DNA of 64,000 bases, taken from positions 124,001 through 188,000 of the forward strand of contig BCIG01000003.1 in assembly GCA_001599915.1 (NCBI GenBank), in the 5' to 3' direction. This DNA is from Symbiotaphrina buchneri (taxonomy: Eukaryota; Ascomycota; Symbiotaphrinales; Symbiotaphrinaceae). Made by a program: the position numbers and the translations under genes. Under the pieces are notes generated by a model, which ran no database searches, had not been told where the DNA came from, and worked only from the letters and a program-made list of their open reading frames with translations. Of this stretch, positions 44,538-54,322 are shown piece after piece (positions within the stretch are counted from its first letter, which is position 1; the number at the start of each line of letters is the position of its first letter).

Positions 44538-47495
44538 TTAGTTCCATCCAAGAGAATTCTCGGCCATGACCGGTGCGGAGATCTGGGCCGTTCGTAGACT
44601 ATTACCACTCCGTCCGCTTCCCCGGCTGATCCGGTCGTTGGGCGACCCCCGGCCACTGAGGCCAGGCGTCAACCTTCCACCAGTGAAGAGAGCACCACCC
44701 ATCAACGCTGGGCTACCTCTGCCATCTGGATTCAATGAGCTGGCCCGCTGGTGCCTCGCTCGGCGCTTCCTGTATCTCCGAGCCAAATAGAACATCGCCG
44801 CGCCATAAACCGCTGCACCGGCAACAACTCCCATGCCGATGCCAACTGCACTGTTCTTTACTGGAGACGTGTTTCCGGACGAGCCACCCAAGGGCGCCCC
44901 ATCATCATCGCTCGTGGTTGACGCAGAGCTAGCACTAGATGCTGCTGCACCAGCAGTTGATGTCCCAGTGTAAGCTTGCCCTGCAAGAAGAGGGAATGCA
45001 GGGTTGACCATGCTCATGAGAGTGTTCGTGCTGCTGTCAGGATTGTTGTACAGAGGAGACGAAGGGATGTTCTTGTCGAGCGACAACTGGGGAACCAAGT
45101 CGGTAGGGACATAGGCAAGAGCAAGGGTGCTGACATAACCCAGTTCGGATGAAGTATCATACGCTTGCAGAGTATGCATCGTCACGTTGTCCGTTGAAAC
45201 ACCCATTCCATATGCAAGTCCATCCGGGAGGTACTTGAAGATCTGTCCGCTTGAGACTGGGTGATCCACCACGAAAGCATAGTTCAAGCCATAGTTGAAA
45301 GCTATTTGGACGAGGGTGGTGTTTTCTGGCGCAGACGGTACTCCTCCGGCAGGAGCTATGACGCGGGGCAGAGTCGTCGGCAAGGTGGATTGAGATGCCG
45401 TCTGAGATGAGGCGAAAGGAGCACCAGAGGCAGTGTCGGATGGCGCAGCTGCAGTTGTCTGTACAATGATGCTCGATGGCAAGATCTGTGACGTCAAGGA
45501 ATCCGTGCCAGTAGGAACGATACTTTGTGGAGCAGCTGAGGTGGAAGTAGTAGCCGGGGCGACTGTGGTTTGCGGAGTGGTGGTAGAGATAGGTTCAGCA
45601 CTTGTCGATGTGATCGCTGGAACCACCTCGGTACCACTAGTCGTGGTCGTGCTAAGCGATGCAGTCGATGTAGCTGCTTCGCTCGATGTGGCTACCTCGC
45701 TCGTGGCAGGCACCACAGCTGTTCCATTCAGTGTCTCGGATGGAGTAATGCTGGACATCGAAGAAGGCGTTACAGACGTAGAAGACATGTCGGAAGCAGT
45801 GCTTGTCAAGCTGACCGGAAGACTGACAGATGACGACGGGGTAACGGAAGCTTCACTTGTAATGTTCGCCGGAGGCTCTATACTGCTGCCTGATTCCGAC
45901 AGCACTGAGCTAGAGCTTTGAGATGTCGGCGTAGGAGCTGAAGTAATAGGCCCAGTTGTCGTCGCAGATTCACTAGAGATGGTCGAGGCGGCAACGGTGG
46001 TGTCGCTTGAGCCAGTACTCGACGACGAAGCGCTTGCTCCTGTTGGAACAGCCGAAGTCATGCTAATCCCGGACACTGTAGGTGTTTCCGTGCTGCTTTC
46101 GCTCGTTGATTGAACAACCGAAGACAAGATGCTGGAACTGGCACTCGCCGTCTCGCTAGAAGACGAGGGGTCAGCGCTTGCTGTGCTGATAGACACCGCA
46201 TTATCCGTGGCAACTGCAGGTGTGCCTACTCCGGGCGTATAACCCGCAATTATGCCAGGAGTCGAGTTTACGATAACACCAGGCACAAATGGAACGGAAG
46301 AGCTGGTTGATGATGCCGAGGATGAGGTGATGGTAGCATCCGATGTGGACGTCAAAGTGTCCGAACCAGTTGCAGAGCTAGTCGAGGTGGGAACGACTTC
46401 CGTGCCTGAAGTACTATCGAACGTGGAAGACTCGGTTATGCTGGAGGCTATAGAGGTCGAACTCGTGTCTGTACCACTTACTGACGTCGCCGAAGGAGTG
46501 GCTCCCGAGGACGGCGTAGAAGTCAGAATCCCGGATGGACCAACTATGATTCCAGTAAAAGTCGAGCTTGAGGAAAGGTCGGTTGATGAGGCTGACAGCG
46601 TTTCGGATGAAGTAGTCTGGCCTGTGGCAGCACTAGAATCCGAACTGGAAGTTGGTGTTACAACAACAGACGGCACCCCAGATGTTGACCCAACAACGGT
46701 GTCCGAGGAAGTTGACACCGCGGTATCAGAAGACGTGGCTGACGTATCCGAAGATGTGCTCGTTGAGAGGACATCCGAAGACGCGTCTGATGAAGAGGCA
46801 TCAGGCGTTGCCACTGGCACTATTGAAAGAAGCGGCGTTATCGATGCATCATCCGTCGAGCTGACAGTAGGACTCGAGGTGGTTTGGGCGACTGAGGAGA
46901 TATCGGATGTGGTTGTAGGCGACGCAGATGTATCAGCTGGAGTGCTGGAGGTCTCGCCGACGAGCGGGGCAACTGCAGCAGAGAGCACGCTTGATACTCC
47001 AGAGACAACGTCAGGAATTAGCCCGGCAGCAGCAGTTGTAGAACTGGAGGCAACCTCAGAACTGGATGCAGAAGTTGCTGAAGCATCTTCAGAAGTTGCC
47101 GTCGCCGGAACCGTGGTGTCACTGGAAGCAGTGGGATATGCCGTTGAAGAAATGGTATCACTTGAGGATGAAGTACTTGTCTGTGGGTCGAAAAGACTGC
47201 TCAGGAACGATTCCAAAGGGGACTCGGACTCCTGCCGGGAAGTAAGTGTAGACGAATCGGCGCTGGATGAGTCGGGAGATGGCGATGATGATGCCGGAGC
47301 AGTCGTCACAATTGATGAATTGGTGTAGAGTTGTCGTTTGACCACCTTTGGAAAGTAGTACCTAGGCCTGTCTGCATACTTCTCTGCCGTGGTAGGTTCC
47401 GGAACTGGATTAGGAAGTGCGTCTGCTCGAGCTGTCGAGAGCAGAATCCCCGACAACAAAGCATAGCACGTAGCACGTCCTGTGGAGAAATGCAT
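44538..47495 (-). CDS. MSB2: Signalling mucin of the MSB2 type
   Basis: A single exon of 985 aa. A signal peptide (first ~25 residues, LLSGILLSTARADA) is followed by ~650 residues of Ser/Thr-rich mucin sequence suited to O-mannosylation. Next is a globular membrane-proximal block (TTLVQIAFNYGLNYAFVVDH, FKYLPDGLAYGMGV, LALAYVPTDLVPQLSLD). One transmembrane helix near residues 885-907 (IGMGVVAGAAVYGAAMFYLA) precedes a basic cytoplasmic tail ending RTAQISAPVMAENSLGWN, a tail typical of filamentous-fungal Msb2. Msb2 acts with Sho1 upstream of Cdc42 and the filamentation MAPK cascade; shedding of the ectodomain triggers signalling. The Ser/Thr region is imperfectly repetitive, with recurrent GTEVVP-like words. 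Long open frames on the opposite strand here are by-products of codon composition. Confidence 0.92.
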   Translation of the reverse strand: MHFSTGRATCYALLSGILLSTARADALPNPVPEPTTAEKYADRPRYYFPKVVKRQLYTNSSIVTTAPASSSPSPDSSSADSSTLTSRQESESPLESFLSSLFDPQTSTSSSSDTISSTAYPTASSDTTVPATATSEDASATSASSSEVASSSTTAAAGLIPDVVSGVSSVLSAAVAPLVGETSSTPADTSASPTTTSDISSVAQTTSSPTVSSTDDASITPLLSIVPVATPDASSSDASSDVLSTSTSSDTSATSSDTAVSTSSDTVVGSTSGVPSVVVTPTSSSDSSAATGQTTSSETLSASSTDLSSSSTFTGIIVGPSGILTSTPSSGATPSATSVSGTDTSSTSIASSITESSTFDSTSGTEVVPTSTSSATGSDTLTSTSDATITSSSASSTSSSVPFVPGVIVNSTPGIIAGYTPGVGTPAVATDNAVSISTASADPSSSSETASASSSILSSVVQSTSESSTETPTVSGISMTSAVPTGASASSSSTGSSDTTVAASTISSESATTTGPITSAPTPTSQSSSSVLSESGSSIEPPANITSEASVTPSSSVSLPVSLTSTASDMSSTSVTPSSMSSITPSETLNGTAVVPATSEVATSSEAATSTASLSTTTTSGTEVVPAITSTSAEPISTTTPQTTVAPATTSTSAAPQSIVPTGTDSLTSQILPSSIIVQTTAAAPSDTASGAPFASSQTASQSTLPTTLPRVIAPAGGVPSAPENTTLVQIAFNYGLNYAFVVDHPVSSGQIFKYLPDGLAYGMGVSTDNVTMHTLQAYDTSSELGYVSTLALAYVPTDLVPQLSLDKNIPSSPLYNNPDSSTNTLMSMVNPAFPLLAGQAYTGTSTAGAAASSASSASTTSDDDGAPLGGSSGNTSPVKNSAVGIGMGVVAGAAVYGAAMFYLARRYRKRRARHQRASSLNPDGRGSPALMGGALFTGGRLTPGLSGRGSPNDRISRGSGRSGNSLRTAQISAPVMAENSLGWN

Positions 47496-48525
47496 ATTGA
47501 TACCCTGTGCAATGCTGTAACCTGAGTGGTGTGTAATTAATTATTTTCGGACAGAATCTTTTCTGTATAAAATTGATTAGTCTCCACAAATGCCACACTG
47601 AGAGCCCAGTACTCACCGTCAAGGTACAATAACGAGTGAATTTGACGTGTCCGAGACTGCGCGGAATGTTTTAGGCTGCGCAGTGCTGGACAAGAGATTG
47701 CTGAAAACGCGGCTGAACGAGTGTGAAGAAGCAAAGGAATAGAGTATTAACACGTAAACAAGCTTCAGTGATCAAATACACCGTAGCCTGGGCGTGTCGT
47801 ACTCCAGCTTCTTTTGTATTTTGAAGATGGGCGGTCCGATCAATGATCTCCCATGAATTCCTCAAAGCCCCGAATTGGACTGATTGGTTCAAAGACTCTG
47901 AGAAGCCGGACTCGTCCTTGATCGAGGTCTCCTCTTTGTTCCACGTGTTATTCTGGGAGCACCCGCTAGAATCACACTTCCCGGATCGAATCGAGACGAC
48001 TTCCTTTCACGCGAAAGGAAAGGCCTCGTGGGCCTTCGAACAATCGGCTGAGCGCAGACAAAGGGAGCCGAACCGAAGATGAAGCCACTGGAGCCTCCGC
48101 AAATAAAGACCAGTCTTTGCCCAGCGAAACGTCCAATGGACTTATCCCGTAGTTGGAGGGATTGAAGCGATTGGCAACAGTCGTGTCCTGACACGATTCC
48201 GCAATGCTGAGCTTGAAGCAAAAGAGTGACTGAATACCGATGCGTAGCACTTGGCACTTGGCGGTCTTGAAACAGAGTCTCGTAAAGAACCGTACACGAA
48301 GAGGAAATATTGTCGTGTTGACGTTGCTGAATAGCCTGACGACGGACCGGAAAGGAGCGACTGGACCGTAAGATGTCGGGTAGAAAATCCACACAAAGGC
48401 AGATCGAATAGGCGGCGGCCTCGTGATGTTTCCACTGCGTAACTGACTGCTGAAAGACCCAAAGACGACGCCGGGAAGGATAGGATACGGGGTTTGGGGG
48501 GTGAGGAGGTGGGAGGGTAGAGGAG

Positions 48526-48540
48526 AGTAGAGTAGAGTAG
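48526..48540. repeat. Microsatellite (AGTAG)x3
   Basis: Three perfect copies of a 5-bp unit. Confidence 0.8.
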
Positions 48541-50112
48541 CAGGAGAGGTGTTGGAAACGACCAAGGGCTGAGGTTTAGTTAGATTGCTTGCTCCTGGGG
48601 GCACTTGCGCCGAGCGGGATGGGCGCTACAGGCCACAGGTATGCTGCTAATAAGCGGTACTTAACGAGGCCACAACACCAAAACGAGCCGGGGTGGTGTT
48701 TAAAGCTTAGGCCAGCACACAAAAGTTGCTCTGTACGAGTACTGGACTCGGGCACAGAGTCACAAAGGAAGTGATGCTGCGAACTGAGGACTGTTTTACC
48801 TGGTTGCTACACGAGTTCATTGAAGGGAAGGGTACAAGCAGACGGATAGCTGCACATGCATCGTTCACCAAGAACGCCCTCTACTGTTTCCACAGCGCAA
48901 AAGAAGTTTGCTTCTTCTCTTCAAAACCACCTCTACGTCGCTACGGTACAATCCTGGCTGGGCATGGTACTCACACTCGAAGTGTCGCAACCTGTTGGCC
49001 GATCCTGCGCATAATTCTCCGGGGGTTACCTTTCCCTCTGCGATCGGGCCTGCCGCACGCGAAAGGCGACAGCTTGTTGAAGTGGCAGTTGGGTGGCCAC
49101 GAAGAGCAATTCCTCGAGTGCGTTAGACAACTACGGAATGATCCTGGCGGTGTACGGACCCGCCAGGCTTCCAGCCCTTTGGAGGGCAACTTGATTTCTT
49201 TGCTTTGAAGTTGCAACTGGCAAGGCTATCCCAGCGACGGTGAGGAGATTACAGGGGCGGCCGTCTCGCAGAAACATTGGCGGACGCGCGACCCTGGATC
49301 TGACATTTTTCCATTATCTGAAGTCCCCGAAAGCGGCCTAGTCTGCACGCGTGGTACGCTAATTCAAGGGACGAAAGTTGCAGACGAGACCAAGCATCCA
49401 ATCAGAGGCCGCTGTCAGCGGCACCGGCTGTTTGAGAGCTTTGACGCGTTACCCCTTAAATTACCATAGGGGGTGTATGGAAGGGAGCGAGGAATGGATG
49501 ATGAGGTGCTTGTCATCTCTTCCATAACACTTCGCTGCACGGCGGCTTGCTTACAACATCCGGCGAGCAAGACTGGAATGTCCACTTGTGTTTCGCCATG
49601 ACCCTTCTTTGTTATGCGGCGAGTAGGAAGCATCCGCGCTTTGTATCCTCACGCTTACCGAGTCTTGCAAGAACAAGCCGAGAAGCCAAAATTCCTCATT
49701 TTGATGAGTTTTGATGGGTTTTGCTTGGCCTTGCAGCCCACAACTACGAACACCTAGTCAAGCCACCCACGCCTTTGCCGTCGTTAGGTCCTCCGTACTC
49801 TATTTCCTTCTCGATCTTGCCCTGTCGCTCCAGTAAGCTGTGCGATCTCGTCGTCGCAAGAAACGGGCCTCCCGTTGCCTTCTTTAGTAGTGGCGATTGC
49901 GGTCGAGTTCATACCAGTTGTTGAGGTCTCTTCTCTCGCAGTGAACAAAACTCTTTCTGCATTTTCATGTTCTGCAGGTCCTGGTCCATGTTCGCCTGCC
50001 GTCCGAAACCTCGCTTGCAAAATCAGCCGGGTTGCAAAACCGGTTTCTTATTTCCTTTATCTTCCAACCCTTGCTCATTTCCGGACTTCAAAGGAACCTT
50101 AATCAAGTGCCT

Positions 50113-50130
50113 TGTGCCTGTGCCTGTGCC
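50113..50130. repeat. Microsatellite (TGTGCC)x3
   Basis: Three perfect copies of a 6-bp unit. Confidence 0.8.
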
Positions 50131-51099
50131 TGAATGCTTACATAATGTCCTCATGTATCTCTATCAACCAATTACATACGAGCACTACTTTGGTTGGAGA
50201 TCCTCACCGTCTTGTATCCTGTACCAAAAATCCAGAACGGTGCACGGAGTATTGCACTGTGACTTACCCCGGGTAATCTTCAAGTAGATTGGTATCTTTG
50301 CGGCTGTGCAAAACTTCATGCAGCCTTTATAATTTGCTACGGCTTGAGCAAAGAGGCTCTTGATCGCTTGTTTGCCTGCCATTGTAGCTACGGTAGCATG
50401 GTTTGGCCGAAAGTGCGGACATCTCGCTGGAATAATAGTGTATTTTCTGCCACTATTTTGCTCCTTAGCAATCAATGTTTGCATCTCTTGTGCAGCAAAC
50501 ATCAATTAACTTCTCTGTCCTGCGATTTGAAAGTTGTGACATCCCAGACGATAGATGACCGTGTGCGGGATGTCTCCAGCAATCGACGAGGTTGAATATA
50601 TGGCAATCCAAGAAACCTCTGGGACTTGCCAAGGAGATATAATGTGATACAATGATCCTCCAGGGCAGATATGATCTGCCCTGCGATAAAAAAGAATCAT
50701 GATATTATGGACACCTTATTCTCCGATGGTCAGCAGCTCCAGTAATTCTATGGGAGCGACATGATTTTGTTGAGCTTCGTTTAGGGGATCTACTCTGGCG
50801 GACTCTCTATCTGATTACGACCACAATAAAAAGGTGAACGACTTAACAGTCAGTCCTGGCTAATTTGTGTAAGAGTTTTGGCAACCAGGTTGTAGAAACT
50901 CCTTCGATTTTGCAGCCTTATTCCAGCTTCGATATTTCTCGATTGCGACTCCCACCAAATGCCGACCTCGGCAAAAAGCTTGCTGCCCCACATGCTTGGC
51001 GTCCGATGCTACGTCTGCGGCTCCGGCGCGGGCTTTGGTTCTAGAATGCACCACACCGTCATCTGTCATTGAATATCGGAATACTGAAGAAATCTAAAA

Positions 51100-53078
51100 A
51101 TGGTGAGCGTATTTTGAGAGAAGGGCATAGTGAGGTGTCTGCTCCAGTAGTAAAGCGGCCTGAAGCCTCTGGGCCATTGGCGCCCCTCGTTGGGTTGCTG
51201 GGAGAGTCGGCATGAATCTGAACATCTCCTTCGTGTTGCAGCGTGAAGCCGTACGGGCATTGCTTTCGCAGACCCCCGGTGGATATAGTGTGCGCGCACA
51301 GCTATGTCGACAGTGCTCGCGATTATTGCACAGTGATCATCAACGAAGAAGGGTCCATTATGGAAGGGTTCAGGGTCCTGCCAGCCGACGAACAAAAACG
51401 CTGTCGGTAGATGGCATTGCGCGCCCATTTACTCCGATTAGATCCCTCGCCACGGCGAAAAGTGGTATGACAACAGTCATCCATATCGATTTATGTGGAC
51501 CCTGCTGATCGTATATCAGGCAACCCCGGGGATGGCCCAATGGCGGAGTATAATGCCAGGGTAGAAGCTGGCCGCTTGCGAGACGATCAACATCAAAGGG
51601 GTCAGTCTGCTCCCATCCTGGAGACACCATTACTGATTCATTTCAGGCATAATACAGGTGCTTCAAGATCTGCATGACATGCTCAAAGATTATGACCCAC
51701 CGAAAGTGGTGCATCCTAGTCTCGAAAGTTTGAAGCCGGCACCCAAGTCCTTTTTTGGGAGCCTCTTCGGGCGCAAACCAGTTCACAAGGCTCATACAGA
51801 GATATCGAGTAACCTGCCTAAAGGGTTGTATCTCTACGGAGATGTAGGGAGTGGGAAAACCATGCTCATGGATCTGTTCTACGAGACGCTGCCACCAAAC
51901 ATCAAGTCCAAAACGAGGATACATTTCCATAACTTTATGCAAGACGTGCATAAGCGACTGCATCGGATGAAGATGGAGCACGGGACGGACCTAGACGCTG
52001 TACCGTTCGTGGCCGCTGACATTGCCGAGACTGCCAGTGTTCTCTGTTTTGACGAATTTCAATGTACTGATGTTGCTGATGCCATGATCCTGAGAAGGTA
52101 CGTTGATTGCCTCGGCTTATCTTGCATGACTGACGGTTGTGGTAGTCTGTTGCAATCACTCATGTCACATGGAGTGGTTATGGTTACCACATCCAATAGG
52201 CACCCGGACGACCTTTACAAAAACGGCATTCAAAGAGAGTCCTTCATACCATGCATAAACCTTCTCAAAGACCGGTTACGGGTCATAAATCTTGACTCTG
52301 AAACCGATTATCGAAAAGTACCTCGGCCTCCATCTGGGGTTTACTACCATCCGTTAGATAAAGGAGCCATATCCCATGCGGAAAAATGGTTCAGCTTCCT
52401 CGGAGATCCTGAGAACGACCCACCGCACCAAGCAACACATACTGTTTGGGGAAGAGAGATCGTAGTGCCGAAAGCCAGCGGAAAATGTGCATGGTTTACG
52501 TTCCATGATTTGATAGGCCGCGCTACAGGCGCAGCGGACTATATCGAGCTGATGAGGAGCTACGAGGCGTTTATCGTTACAGACGTTCCGGGGATGACCC
52601 ACCGGGAGAGGGACTGGGCAAGAAGGTTTATTACCTTCATTGATGCGGTTTACGAAAGCAGGGTAAGTCGGCTTAGAATGTTTTTCGGACGCCTCACTGA
52701 TGGACTCAGGCCAAACTCGTACTTACGACTGCGGTGCCCCTGACGCAACTCTTCCTTTCGCGGCACGAACTGGACGACGCCATTCATGAGGGGGAATCCA
52801 AAGGAGACATACCGAAAGACGAAGCTCACCAAGACGTAGACGACAAGATGCGGCAAATCATGGACGATCTAGGCATGAACATGACCATGCTCAAGAACAG
52901 CAGCCTCTTCACTGGAGATGAGGAACGTTTCGCATTTGCGCGTGCCCTCAGCCGGTTGACGGAGATGGGCAGCAAGGACTGGGTAGAGAGGGGCCTCGGC
53001 ATGGAGAGCAAAGGCGGCAAAGCTGAGAAGGACAGCTGGCAGAGGGTGCGCAGTCGGTGGAGAGAAGATAGCAATTAA
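51100..53078 (+). CDS. AFG1: AFG1/LACE1-type mitochondrial ATPase
   Basis: Six exons, 51100-51102, 51242-51464, 51520-51600, 51647-52097, 52146-52662 and 52710-53078, give 547 aa. Afg1 is a mitochondrial inner-membrane AAA-related ATPase that helps degrade cytochrome oxidase subunits. The first coding exon would be just ATG, followed by a GTGAGC donor; the joined MREAVRALLSQTPGG is a good presequence. An alternative ATG at 51212 reads MNLNISFVLQ through the acceptor without splicing. The body shows MAEYNARVEAGRLRDDQHQRG, the P-loop GDVGSGKTMLM at about 168, HFHNFMQDVHKRLH, Walker B VLCFDEFQCTD at about 234, TTSNRHPDDLYKNGIQR, and REIVVPKASG-type AFG1 signatures. The intron at 52098-52145 is 48 nt, stop-free and a multiple of three. 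Confidence 0.92.
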
Positions 53079-54322
53079 GAGAAGCACGAAGCACATATGA
53101 GCAGCATATAATGATAGATATTTCGTTTTTTGTGGCATATTTGAATTTCCCTTTTTTCGCGTGTTCCATTTCTTTCCTTTCATCTGTCACTCTCGTTTTA
53201 TCCAGCATTTTCAGCGATCGCAACATAGACAGCGATCAATATTTGGTTAGAGTGTTAGAGAGGTGAAGGAGGGTAGATTATGATCGTCTAGCGCAGAGCA
53301 TCTTGTAGTATTAGAGGCGAGCGAACATCATTACGTGCATTTTCCTGGGGAAGTGTCACGCAGCGTTGTGACTGGCCGGCTAAATGTACTTGCGCGCAGG
53401 CACCTTCGTACGCTTCCCCGCAAATGGATGGACTGTCTAACCGGATGTGATGACGGGCCTCGGGTTCCGCAACAGGCGCCCGCGATGCCCGCAACTGCCT
53501 TCCATTGCGAAGCGTGACACGATGATGAAGATGATTGACAGGAAACCAGTCGCATGGCCAAAAAGAGTGCCAGGAAGGTTGCGCAGTGAAAAAGTTACCT
53601 ACGGGTGGAGGCACTGTGAGATTGTCCACAGCGTTGGTTACTACTGTACATTATACTGTTCACGGCAACGCATCAGCCTTCGGGTGAGCACGGAGTACGG
53701 ACCTTCCCTTCTCGGGTTGCCGCATTCTGACTGGTTCGCTGTCTTCCCCGCTTTGAGCTCACGATAGCATGATACGATACATGATTTACCCTTGAGCCAG
53801 TAGTAAAGGGAGCATGACTGATGCAACCAATGATGAATGAATCCATGACAGACAGTCCTGACTCCTGCTTCCCCCCACCCACCCACACCATGACCGTGGT
53901 TCCTATGTATTCCTTTCCCTCTCCTTCCACATCCCCGACATCCCAGCTCGTCAGCCTTGCCCATCGTGTTACTCCTACTCCGCCATTCCTTTGAAGAAGG
54001 CAACGTTTGGAAGCAGGTGTCAAGTTCCGCTTCCACTGGTCCTATATACCTAAAGGCAACAGTTATTTACCTTAGGTATCTGGGGTACCTTATCGCGATC
54101 CGCTCGCCCTGAATCGCAAACGCCGGCCGCCTCTCAAGACTGCACGACCGCATGCGCTCTCAGTCGTTGATGATATATCCAAAGAGCAGGTAACTCTTAT
54201 ATTTTCCCCAATATATTCCACGTTGCTGGAGATCGACAAGACCAAGTTGACCTCGGTCCGTACGAGCGTCCCGCAATTGCAGCGATAAGACCGAGCACAC
54301 GCGATAAGCCTGGCTGCCCACC
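53079..54322. promoter_or_regulatory. Intergenic region AFG1 / repeat-bearing protein gene
   Basis: 1.2 kb. It contains a C-rich stretch near 53870-53890 and the probable promoter of the next plus-strand gene. No gene recognised. Confidence 0.45.

Larger units (their letters stand above)
47496..51099. other. 3.6-kb region without a recognised gene
   Basis: The part next to MSB2 (47496 to ~48600) is probably its promoter and long leader; a 210-codon minus-strand frame at 47972-48604 has no domain features. Two small microsatellites occur: three copies of AGTAG at 48526-48540 and three of TGTGCC at 50113-50130. The rest shows only short open frames. No tRNA, rRNA or transposon signature was noticed. 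Confidence 0.45.

Noticed and set aside
46252-47328. 358-codon open frame on the plus strand
   Set aside because: It lies antisense to the Ser/Thr-rich mucin part of MSB2. Its Val/Glu/Asp-rich sequence is the mirror of Ser/Thr codons, so it is a composition effect.
47972-48604. 210-codon minus-strand open frame
   Set aside because: No ordered domain pattern and it sits where the MSB2 leader is expected. Mentioned as a possible leader feature and not called as a gene.
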